From: Candidatus Viridilinea mediisalina
GTDB lineage: Bacteria > Chloroflexota > Chloroflexia > Chloroflexales > Chloroflexaceae
NCBI RefSeq assembly: GCF_002532535.1
Contig: NZ_NQWI01000007.1
Location: 30,483 to 94,482 of the forward strand
Reading direction: 5' to 3'
DNA length: 64,000 bases
Shown here: piece after piece, positions 18,001 through 24,578 of the stretch
Numbering within the stretch: position 1 is the first letter of the stretch
Layout: every line of letters begins with the position of its first letter
Notes under the pieces: generated by a model
The model's database searches: none
What the model was told of the DNA's origin: nothing
What the model saw: the letters and a program-made list of their open reading frames with translations, nothing else
Program-made: the position numbers and the translations under genes

Positions 18001-18896
18001 TCGGGGCGGGCGTAGTAGTGTGTCGCGGGACTCGTGCGATCCTTTTCTAGCACAAAGACCGGGCCAATAAAGATCGCGTTGGCGGTGTCCTCGCTGATAC
18101 TTGGGCTACCAACACTATTGGCCAGTGCAGCCGAGCCCGCAGGCCGCTTGGGCGGCTGGCCCGTGAGCGGATAGTGATTGTCGCGTGTGCCTAATACCAC
18201 TTGGAAACTGCCAGACTGGCCGGGAGCGAGCGATGAGGTAATTTGGTATATCACATTAGCATCGGTCGTATGGGGAATAATCTCCACCGTGGCGTTGCGT
18301 TGTTGCTCTGGTAGGCAGTAACGCGGGGGTACAACCTGCAGGTCGCTGTTCTTGCAGAACTGTTGGACTGTATTCCTATTATTAACAAACGCGAATTCAG
18401 TCCAGCGGGCTGCAATAACAAAGTCGGAGGCAGGAGTGCTACGGGTGTTCGTGAAGATATAGGTGTAGATAATATCTTGACCGGGCGTGACGCGCTCGGG
18501 GCTTATCACCACGTCAACCTGGATGTCGCCCTGAATTTGCTGCGGGAAGGAGAGATCGTTCAGTTGTTGCAGGCTGAGATCTGCCAGTTCGCTGGGGGGC
18601 ATGTAGCCTGCTGGGGCAACCGGCTCGGCTTCGGCGAATGGGACGACTACATCCATTTCGGGCAATGCGTCGGACGGCGGGGTGTAACGTTCACCAATTT
18701 GCCGTGGGGGGCTAGCCACGGTCGGCACTGATAGCTCGGCTGCATCGAGCGTCAGTCTGGTAGCCGCTTGTTCATCAACAGGCGTCGGTGGGGGCGCCTG
18801 GGCCAGCGTAGCACTAGGCGGTGTTGGCGTTAAGAGCAGCAACACGAGTACCATGGCGAACAAGCTGTAGAGGCGTCGGAAAGACAAAGACATCAT
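15066..18896 (-). CDS. Large exported DUF11-like repeat protein with YLPLVVR tail
   Basis: About 1277 residues from the ATG at 18896 (ATG at 18893 also possible), preceded by AAAGGAG. An N-terminal signal peptide (RRLYSLFAMVLVLLLLTPTP ... LAQA) indicates export. The body is a chain of beta-rich domains with DUF11-type phrases such as NITLTDRIPAGSQYV, FTYIIEIENRSSETADNVRV, VVFTLTYRNLDNREY and NVRFIDVLPPGFTF, which in this family form Ig-like stalks of surface proteins. Cys residues are scattered. The last residues are IRKLYLPLVVR, the same end as in the subtilase at 43357-47088. There is no LPXTG motif. The likely role is a surface or sheath structural protein (inference). No catalytic domain is seen. 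A MITE sits 46 bases upstream of the start. Confidence 0.85.
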   Translation of the reverse strand: MMSLSFRRLYSLFAMVLVLLLLTPTPPSATLAQAPPPTPVDEQAATRLTLDAAELSVPTVASPPRQIGERYTPPSDALPEMDVVVPFAEAEPVAPAGYMPPSELADLSLQQLNDLSFPQQIQGDIQVDVVISPERVTPGQDIIYTYIFTNTRSTPASDFVIAARWTEFAFVNNRNTVQQFCKNSDLQVVPPRYCLPEQQRNATVEIIPHTTDANVIYQITSSLAPGQSGSFQVVLGTRDNHYPLTGQPPKRPAGSAALANSVGSPSISEDTANAIFIGPVFVLEKDRTSPATHYYARPDQVVEFTIRLGNATAPGDRAGDLIRADAVAATNITLTDRIPAGSQYVSSEGPVQAEVDEENGEIRWVIPGPLQPGANPLEFKVRFFKLDVAIECTILRNNTYFVTSDEIPLLGSATTRHIISGRRVDASIQVPVVIAAVSADPARPILGNEAEITIRVQNFWDRPINDLELRYIIQSNAYYIPGRANPPPYSAPDGRELGGDVVWKLNMPAGSFSAPSSQTVTLVIRGGNTTTVARGTGVASVSVPQDVPSACIQPRSGRANFQAFTRLFASKLADPEMEQTEGQYLVTRGGSFTYIIEIENRSSETADNVRVIDRMPSGNGANFSYQQGSSTLNGQSFQPTDVRNGSGGTITWEGISVPAEETIQLRYTLNIEGYEYIDHCNAFDYEVVDSDETVNKTRANRVCVRISPPMILTKTASRETIDGNNEEDNHEVVFTLTYRNLDNREYRVGLYDVGGNFAFVRMDDDNPPPTVVSGNTFEWPQRTIGPNESYTVRFVARLDPPRCRSTSFNNILDFRFTPSLGGTSYVVRSVPRTAAPVEYLCGTVLNTLTFSKAIDPRGNISLQDRHEVRLNVKNNNTEAEQRNVRFIDVLPPGFTFDGMSPDSAIRDQPQSTTREDGRVVLTWTLATLAPDASTNVRFFARSGDIVGPFRNLFRAEADNIDGVGTCPDDPQEPCRNYEWIEDEDDEFRLYAFANIQVVPMATVEPTIERADQCVNLDHEQERDYQISIVNTNRHAYTSTAVTVTLPLGLYYERMLEEGGNPPRVISEDHNGTVLRWENLYVPEKPADVSAAQIALRMRLRIGEVWGPLQPRAQANSPDGALPIKDGVLDPIISLCEPPNPALGLHANKSSVSSEEEFYYVISAINPTNSPVNVDIRNNLNEKLQYLQTLIGPSPQVDGQNLIWSNLTIPAATDERSGRLLIVFRVQVNGGVAGDVILNWITHHNTEASFNTDRSFTQVFVIEGVVIRKLYLPLVVR

Positions 18897-18942
18897 GGAG
18901 CTCCTTTCGTATTTGTGGGTGTACCTGCACATGTGCCTGTTA

Positions 18943-19042
18943 GAAGCTGTCTGAAAAGCTAGTGGGTACGTGTTGGAGTGCCGGCTTTAGCCGGCTAAAG
19001 CCGGCACTCCAACGCCAGTTCATAGACTTTTCAGACAGCCTG
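18943..19042. mobile_element. MITE copy 3, IS1031/IS5-like ends
   Basis: A 100-bp element with GAAGCTGTCTGAAAAG at the left and inverted CTTTTCAGACAGCCTG at the right. It is flanked by TTA at 18940-18942 and 19043-19045. The core is the same TGCCGGCTTTAGCCGGC palindrome. It lies between a possible promoter and the start of the large exported protein. Confidence 0.85.
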
Positions 19043-19064
19043 TTAGGGATTATGGAGACGATAT

Positions 19065-19087
19065 ATTATACACCCACGTCTATTATA
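19065..19087 (-). promoter_or_regulatory. Two TATAAT boxes, possible promoter
   Basis: On the minus strand, TATAAT occurs at 19087-19082 and again at 19070-19065, in an AT-rich island unlike its surroundings. No good -35 hexamer lies at the right distance from either. If used, they would drive the exported repeat protein through a leader containing MITE copy 3. Confidence 0.3.
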
Positions 19088-19315
19088 CGTGTGTACGCAC
19101 CCACAAATACGCCCATATCCCCGCTGCATTTGTTGCAATTTGGCGACTTCGCTAACAGACTGCAACGCCCTAGCCATACGCATAGGCGCAATTGAGTTGA
19201 CACACAGGTATGAATTGATGAGAAGTAGTGCTGGGTGATTATGGCCCAGTGTAGCAGAGTCGCATTACCATACTGCTACCGTATAATTGTAGATTGCCGA
19301 CTTGCGAGGGTGCGT

Positions 19316-19580
19316 GAGGCGAGGATGCGGGAGGCGAGGATGCGGGAGGCGAGGATGCGGGAGGCGAGGGTGCGCGTCCTCGCGTCCTCGCGTCCTCGCG
19401 TCCTCGCGCCCTCGCGTCCTCGCGTCCTCGCGCCCTCGCGCCCTCGCGCCCTCGCGCCCTCGCGCCCTCGCGTCCTCGCGCCCTCGCGCCCTCGCGTCCT
19501 CGCGCCCTCGCGCCCTCGCGTCCTCGCGTCCTCGCGTCCTCGCGCCCTCGCGTCCTCGCGTCCTCGCGTCCTCGCGCCCT
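19316..19580. repeat. 15-bp array followed by 26-unit octamer array
   Basis: About four copies of a 15-bp unit (GAGGCGAGGATGCGG) at 19316-19372 are followed by 26 uninterrupted 8-bp units, CGCGTCCT or CGCGCCCT, at 19373-19580. Every octamer is invariant except base 5, which is T or C. Open frames across it are artefacts of the repeat. It ends four bases from the asnS stop codon. Confidence 0.95.
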
Positions 19581-19584
19581 CCAC

Positions 19585-20907
19585 CTAAGGATAGATCCGA
19601 TAAAGCATCCGTGGAAACGGGATCGTCTCACGGATATGGCGCGTCCCTGTAAGCCACGCAACTACTCGCTCGATGCCCATGCCAAAGCCGCTGTGGGGCA
19701 CGCTACCGTAACGCCGCAGATCTAGGTACCAGCGGTAATCTTCAAGCTTCAGGCCATGCTCAACAATGCGCCGTTCGAGGAGCTCAACATCGTGGATGCG
19801 CTGCGAGCCGCCGATAATTTCGCCATAGCCTTCAGGGGCCAAGAGATCGGCACAGAGGGCCAGTTCGGGCCGTTCGGCGTCGGGCTGCATGTAGAAGGCC
19901 TTGATCGCAGCGGGATACTTCTCAACAAAGACGGGGCGATCAAACTGTGAGGCAATCAATTGCTCGTGGGGTGCGCCAAAATCTTCGCCCCAGGCCAGTG
20001 GCGTCGCGCCCTCCACCTCGCCCTGCCGCTCGGCAATGAGTTGCAGCGCAGCATCGTAGGTGATGCGTGGGAAGGGTGGGAGACAACGTTCCAACACAGT
20101 CGTGTCGCGCTCCAATACCTCCAAATCGGCCCGGCGACGTTCCAGTACACGCTGCACAATCGCGCTGATGAACTGCTCCTGCAGCACCAGGTTATCTGCA
20201 TGGGTGGCAAAAGCCACCTCCGGCTCAAGCATCCAGAACTCGGTGAGGTGGCGCCGGGTTTTGCTCTTTTCGGCGCGAAAGGTGGGACCAAAGCAATAGA
20301 CCTTGCCAAAGCTCATCATGCCCGCTTCGACATAGAGTTGGCCGGTTTGCGCGAGATAGGCTGTGCCGAGGTCGAAATACTCCGTGGCAAAGAGATTACT
20401 TGTACCTTCAGCCGCCGTCGCAGTCAGAATAGGCGTATCAAAGCGCACAAAGCCCTGAGCATTGAGCCACTCCTGGGATGCCGCCATCACCTCAGCACGC
20501 ACGCGCAGCAGGGCGTGCTGGCGGGCCGAGCGCACCCAAAGGTGACGATGTTCCATTAAAAACTCGACGCCATGCTCCTTAGGGCTAATCGGGTAGTCAC
20601 TGCTGCCCCCTACCAATGCCACCTCAGCCACATCCAACTCAAAGCCGCCCGGCGCACGCTCATCGGCACGCACGCTGCCCGTAATGCGACAGGCAGCCTC
20701 TTGGGTGAGTTGTTGCGCGGTGGCAAACGCTTCGGCACTCACATTCTTCTTAAAGACAACACACTGTACCGTAGCGGTGCCATCGCGCAGTTGCAAAAAG
20801 ACCAGTTTCCCCTTTTCGGTCTTATGGTAAATCCAACCGGCCAGGGTTACTGTTTGGCCCACATGCTTGGCCAGAGCGGCCACGCTCGTGGTGGGAAGCA
20901 GGGACAT
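19585..20907 (-). CDS. asnS: Asparaginyl-tRNA synthetase
   Basis: A 440-residue class IIb synthetase that charges tRNA-Asn with asparagine. The N-terminal OB-fold (about 10-105: [24 protein letters not shown]) binds the anticodon. The catalytic domain carries motif 2 ([21 protein letters not shown]) and motif 3 ([17 protein letters not shown]). The C-terminus, [15 protein letters not shown], is characteristic for the AsnRS/AspRS group. The ATG at 20907 follows AAGGAG; the open frame extends further upstream through repeat DNA but has no family match there. AsnRS is preferred over AspRS because the bacterial AspRS GAD insertion is absent and the length fits. Confidence 0.92.
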   Translation of the reverse strand: MSLLPTTSVAALAKHVGQTVTLAGWIYHKTEKGKLVFLQLRDGTATVQCVVFKKNVSAEAFATAQQLTQEAACRITGSVRADERAPGGFELDVAEVALVGGSSDYPISPKEHGVEFLMEHRHLWVRSARQHALLRVRAEVMAASQEWLNAQGFVRFDTPILTATAAEGTSNLFATEYFDLGTAYLAQTGQLYVEAGMMSFGKVYCFGPTFRAEKSKTRRHLTEFWMLEPEVAFATHADNLVLQEQFISAIVQRVLERRRADLEVLERDTTVLERCLPPFPRITYDAALQLIAERQGEVEGATPLAWGEDFGAPHEQLIASQFDRPVFVEKYPAAIKAFYMQPDAERPELALCADLLAPEGYGEIIGGSQRIHDVELLERRIVEHGLKLEDYRWYLDLRRYGSVPHSGFGMGIERVVAWLTGTRHIRETIPFPRMLYRIYP

Positions 20908-20991
20908 GGGGGACTCCTTAAGTATTGAGTATCTAGGTGATAAGAACTCATTGTTCGATAAGCTGAATTGTAGCATAGACTTACCGTGTAC

Positions 20992-21092
20992 GATTGTAGA
21001 TTGTAGATTGTAGATTGTAGATTGCCGAACATGGCGTCCCAATGGGCTTTCGCGTGCTTGATGATGCGGCAGGGTCAAGGGTAATTGGTATA
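20992..21092. repeat. Heptamer-containing MITE-like element, copy C
   Basis: About five GATTGTA heptamers, followed by GCCGAACATGGCGTCCCAAT, then GGGCTTTCGCGTGCTTGATG and an end GGGTAATTGGTATAA. This matches the inverted version at 60113. The gap before galK (21093-21319) also contains short A-rich and pyrimidine-rich runs but no gene. Confidence 0.85.
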
Positions 21093-21319
21093 AAGCCCAT
21101 TGAGACGCCTTGTGACGTGTGGCTGTGCTACAATACCTAATGGAAGGATACAGCAAGGAGAAAATAGAAAATAGGTTTGCCCCATCAGGATGCGCTGAAT
21201 GCCGCTGAAGTGTAAAACATTGTTCCTCTGGTGCAACTGTCCTACTTTTCTCTATCCTCTAGCCTACTTTATTTACCTCTTTCCTACGTTTCTATCCCCC
21301 AGCCCCCCCGGAGTCCCTC

Positions 21320-22483
21320 ATGCCCGAACTCGCCAACATCCATGCGGCCTTCTACAATCGCTTTGGCAAGCACCCGCGCCTGGTGGTGCAGGCGCCCGGG
21401 CGGGTCAATCTGATTGGCGAGCATACCGATTACAATGAGGGTTTTGTGCTGCCAGTGGCGCTGGATCGGGCGACTTTTGTGGCGGCTCGCGCCCGTACCG
21501 ATCGCATTGTGCAGACCTATAGCGTTGATCTTGAGGCTGAAGACCGCTTTGCGCTCGATTGGATCGAACGGAGTAGCGATCAGCCTTGGAGCAACTATAT
21601 CCGGGGGGTGGCCAAGAGCTTTATGGCCCGCGATCTGCCGCTGTTGGGGGCCGATCTGCTCATTATGAGCGATCTGCCAATGGGGGCCGGTTTGGCCTCT
21701 TCGGCTGCCCTTGCGGTTGCGGTTGCCTACGCGCTGCAATCGCTCAACAATGTTAATCTGCTGGGCGAAGAGTTGGCCCTGCTGGCCCAAGGGGCGGAAC
21801 AGAGCTTTGTGGGGGTGCAGTGCGGTATTATGGATCAGTTTGTGGCTGCACTGGGGCATGCCAACCACGCGCTGCTGCTCGACTGCCGTGATCTGAGCTA
21901 TCACCCGATTCCTATTCCCCCCGATGTGCGGATTGTCGTCTGCGATAGTGGCGTGCGCCACCAACTCGTTGATTCGGACTACAACGAGCGCCGGAGCGCA
22001 TGCCAAGCAGCCCTACGCCTACTGCGTGGCCCCTTGCCGCAGATTGCTGCGTTGCGCGATGTGAGCATGGCGCAACTTGAGCAGCACGCCCCGCTGCTGC
22101 CGCGCACCATCCTCCAACGTGCCCGCCATGTCATCAGCGAGCTTGAACGTACCCAGGCTGCCGCTGCCGCCCTAGAACACGCCGATCTCGCGGGCTTCGG
22201 TGCGCTCATGAACGCCTCCCACGCCAGCCTCCGTGACGACTACGCGGTCAGTGTGCCAGAACTTGATGCACTTGTCGCTCATGCCCAAAGCCTCGACGGC
22301 TGCTATGGCTCGCGGCTCACCGGCGGCGGCTTTGGCGGCAGTACTGTTAGCCTCGTGCGCCTCGGCGCGGTCGAGCGCTTCACAGAAGAGCTTATCGCTC
22401 GTTACCATACGCAATTTCAACGCACGGCTCACGTTCTTGTTTGTGTTCCCGCTGAAGGGGTTGGGCGCATCGCTATCTATTGA
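21320..22483 (+). CDS. galK: Galactokinase
   Basis: A 387-residue GHMP kinase that phosphorylates galactose at C1 in the Leloir pathway. The N-terminal signature [24 protein letters not shown] binds galactose. The ATP loop is [18 protein letters not shown], and motif 3 is [17 protein letters not shown]. It ends GVGRIAIY. Length and order are canonical. The ATG at 21320 has only a weak ribosome site (GGAG) ahead. No galT or galE is adjacent in the window, so it is not in a gal operon here. Downstream, across small hairpins, is an alpha/beta hydrolase gene. Confidence 0.96.
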   Translation: MPELANIHAAFYNRFGKHPRLVVQAPGRVNLIGEHTDYNEGFVLPVALDRATFVAARARTDRIVQTYSVDLEAEDRFALDWIERSSDQPWSNYIRGVAKSFMARDLPLLGADLLIMSDLPMGAGLASSAALAVAVAYALQSLNNVNLLGEELALLAQGAEQSFVGVQCGIMDQFVAALGHANHALLLDCRDLSYHPIPIPPDVRIVVCDSGVRHQLVDSDYNERRSACQAALRLLRGPLPQIAALRDVSMAQLEQHAPLLPRTILQRARHVISELERTQAAAAALEHADLAGFGALMNASHASLRDDYAVSVPELDALVAHAQSLDGCYGSRLTGGGFGGSTVSLVRLGAVERFTEELIARYHTQFQRTAHVLVCVPAEGVGRIAIY

Positions 22484-22511
22484 AACTGGGGCAACCACGT
22501 TGCCCCCTATG

Positions 22512-22577
22512 TGTAGGGCGGTGCCCTACAACCTGGCCTGACAGCGGGAGCATGCGCGGGAACCTGGTTCCCGCGCA
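22512..22577. repeat. Two small hairpins
   Basis: A palindrome TGTAGGGCGGTGCCCTACA at 22512-22530, then a hairpin with 12-bp arms TGCGCGGGAACC and GGTTCCCGCGCA at 22553-22577. The second shares its GGGAACC core with 4532 and 53414. They lie between galK and the next hydrolase gene. Confidence 0.75.
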
Positions 22578-22602
22578 CACCCCGAACTACCACCACAAAA
22601 CT

Positions 22603-23529
22603 ATGGAAGCAATCTCCTCCCAACGCATGAGTTTTAGTGAACCACTTTCGCGCGTCTTGATCCCGCTTGTGCTAGGGATCACCCGGCGCTTTATGCTGCG
22701 CGGCGGTACGCAGAGTTGCGAGCGCCGCTTGGCGGGTATTCCGACCCACTACTACCAACTACCAGCCCGAGGGAACCCCCAAAACCCTATGCCGGTTGTC
22801 CTGATTCATGGGATCGCCGATAGCGCCATCACCTGGGCCTTTGTTGCCCGTGGCATGGCGAAGATCGGCCCGGTCTATGCCGTGGATCTGCCCGGCTTTG
22901 GTTTGAGTGGCTACCCAGCAGGACGACGCTACGCTAGTATCAACGAGCAGGTGCAGGTAATCGAGGCGCTACTGCGTGATGTCGTAGGCGGCCCGGCCCT
23001 GCTTGTGGGCAACTCAATGGGGGGCTGGATTGCCGCCCGCCTCGCTGTGCGTAACCCCGAGTTGGCCCGTGGGATTGTCCTACTCGATCCCGGTGGCGCC
23101 CAGCTCGCTGGTCGGCCTTCGTGGGAGCCCTTTGCCGATACGGTGGCGGTGCGCGATATGCGTACCGTGCGGCGCATCTACCGCCAGATGTTTGGCCGCG
23201 TGCCTCTGGCCCTCTACCTGGCGCAACACAGCTTCCGCGATCTCTTTTTGCGCGATGCGGTACGCGAGTTTGTGGCTGCTGCCAAAGAGGATGACTTCTT
23301 TAGCCCTGAAGAGTTGGCCGCAATCCGCGTGCCCGTCGCCCTCGTCTGGGGTAGCCGCGATACCTTTTTGCCCGCTGGCTCCTTTGAGTTCTTCCGCGAT
23401 AACCTGACGTCCGCCGAGGTCTGTCTGTTGCCTGGCTGTGGCCACCTGCCCCAGCGCGAACGCCCCTATAAGCTCGTGCGCTTTACGCGCCGTTTTGCCG
23501 CTCGGCTTGGTTCGGCAGGGGATGCGTGA
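22603..23529 (+). CDS. Alpha/beta hydrolase
   Basis: A 308-residue hydrolase resembling the haloalkane-dehalogenase/esterase superfamily. Motifs: oxyanion region VLIHGIADSAITW, nucleophile elbow LVGNSMGGW, Asp in VWGSRDTFLPAG and His in GCGHLPQRERP. A weakly hydrophobic N-terminal helix (VLIPLVLGITRRFML) may touch the membrane. Starts at 22603 or 22627 are both possible; neither has a strong ribosome site, and the longer one is given. The substrate is unknown. It follows galK but the hairpins between argue against simple coupling. In phototrophs similar proteins include BchO, but nothing here proves that. Confidence 0.82.
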   Translation: MEAISSQRMSFSEPLSRVLIPLVLGITRRFMLRGGTQSCERRLAGIPTHYYQLPARGNPQNPMPVVLIHGIADSAITWAFVARGMAKIGPVYAVDLPGFGLSGYPAGRRYASINEQVQVIEALLRDVVGGPALLVGNSMGGWIAARLAVRNPELARGIVLLDPGGAQLAGRPSWEPFADTVAVRDMRTVRRIYRQMFGRVPLALYLAQHSFRDLFLRDAVREFVAAAKEDDFFSPEELAAIRVPVALVWGSRDTFLPAGSFEFFRDNLTSAEVCLLPGCGHLPQRERPYKLVRFTRRFAARLGSAGDA

Positions 23530-23588
23530 GGTGAGGCGGCGCGGGTTGCGTGTCCTCGTAGGATGCGTGAGGCGAAGCGGCAGCCATC

Positions 23589-23756
23589 GTAGTGCCGACT
23601 TATGGTCTTCCAGTAAATAATCCGCTAACCAGACCTCGCAAATCTGGCATATCTATCAGGTCTAGCCCGTGCCGCGACACCGGATTAATTTCTGGAAGAC
23701 CATTAGTCGGCTTCCCATCGCTTCCAAAGACCTCAGCCGACTAAAGTCGGCACTAC
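23589..23756. repeat. 168-bp nested palindromic repeat, copy A
   Basis: The outer element starts GTAGTGCCGACT and ends AGTCGGCACTAC. Inside its left palindrome sits a second element with ends TATGGTCTTCCAG and CTGGAAGACCATTA, flanked by TTA on both sides. Copy B of equal length (24295-24462) differs at only a few bases. The two flank the receiver gene at 23811. Confidence 0.85.
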
Positions 23757-23810
23757 CTACGGTCTCTCAGGATGACAAAACAATGGGGCAATGAACAAAA
23801 TCCGCTTCCC

Positions 23811-24176
23811 TCACTTTCGCAACAACCGCTCAATAGTCCCCAAGAGGCTGGCAAAATCAATCGGCTTGGGTTCAAAGGCGTTGCAGCCCGCAGCCAGCGC
23901 ACGCTCGCGATCTGCGTCTAGAGCGTAGGCCGTGAGCGCAATGATGGGCACCTCAGCACTGTCGCGGCGCGCCCGCAGGCGTTGGGTTGTCTGCCAGCCA
24001 TTCAGCTTGGGTAGGCCCATGTCTAGCACAATCAGGTTGGGCAGACGCTCGCGCACGCGCATCAACGCCTCGATGCCATCACTGGCGCAGACCACCTCGT
24101 AGCCCGCACGGGTCAGGCGGGCTTCGACCATTGTGCGGATCATTGTGTCATCTTCAACTAGGAGTATATAGGTCAT
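23811..24176 (-). CDS. Single-domain response regulator (CheY-like receiver)
   Basis: A 121-residue receiver with nothing attached. Acidic pocket Asp9-Asp10 (LLVEDDTM), phospho-acceptor Asp52 in LIVLDMGLPKLNGW, Thr in IIALTAYALD and Lys in FEPKPIDF. Such proteins relay phosphate or act by protein contact. It lies downstream of the CHASE4 hybrid kinase (24579-27557) on the same strand, about 400 bp away across nested repeats, and may be its partner (inference). Two nearly identical 168-bp repeats flank the gene, so it could be lost by recombination. Confidence 0.92.
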   Translation of the reverse strand: MTYILLVEDDTMIRTMVEARLTRAGYEVVCASDGIEALMRVRERLPNLIVLDMGLPKLNGWQTTQRLRARRDSAEVPIIALTAYALDADRERALAAGCNAFEPKPIDFASLLGTIERLLRK

Positions 24177-24199
24177 TGATGCTGCCTCTTTACAGTCGT

Positions 24200-24541
24200 A
24201 GTGCCGACTTTAGGGAAGCGGATGTTGTTGATTGCCCCGTTGCGTTGCCACCCTGAGCGAAGGTTCATAGGAACATTCCTGTTTTGCGCCGTAGGTAGTG
24301 CCGACTTATGGTCTTCCAGTAAATAATCCGCTAACCAGACCTCGCAGATCTGGCATATCTATCAGGTCTAGTCCGTGCCGCGACACCGGATTAATTTCTG
24401 GAAGACCATTAGTCGGCTTCCCATCGCTGGCAAAGACCTCAGCCGACTAAAGTCGGCACTACGATGCTCGCCCATGGACTATTCAGCATGACAGGCTGCT
24501 GGGATACGTAACAATTTCTGCTTCCCTAACGTCGGCACTAC
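24200..24541. repeat. Nested palindromic repeats, including 168-bp copy B
   Basis: The outermost inverted pair is GTAGTGCCGACTTTAGGGAAGC near 24200 and GCTTCCCTAACGTCGGCACT ending near 24541. Between them is the full 168-bp copy B (24295-24462), itself nested as described for copy A. The whole 400-bp gap between the receiver and the kinase gene is made of such elements. Confidence 0.8.
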
Positions 24542-24578
24542 CTATGATGCAAACGGAAACCCGGTTCCTGCCTGTCCA

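Noticed and set aside
19373..19580. CRISPR array
   Set aside because: Units are 8 bp in direct tandem with no spacers and no cas genes nearby.
19235..19661. Several long open frames on both strands rich in Arg, Ala, Ser and Pro
   Set aside because: They come from the 15-bp and 8-bp arrays, which lack stop codons in many frames; no start signal or family resemblance.
22603..23529. BchO (magnesium chelatase-linked hydrolase)
   Set aside because: The fold agrees but no bch gene is near and no diagnostic motif is visible; left as a general hydrolase.
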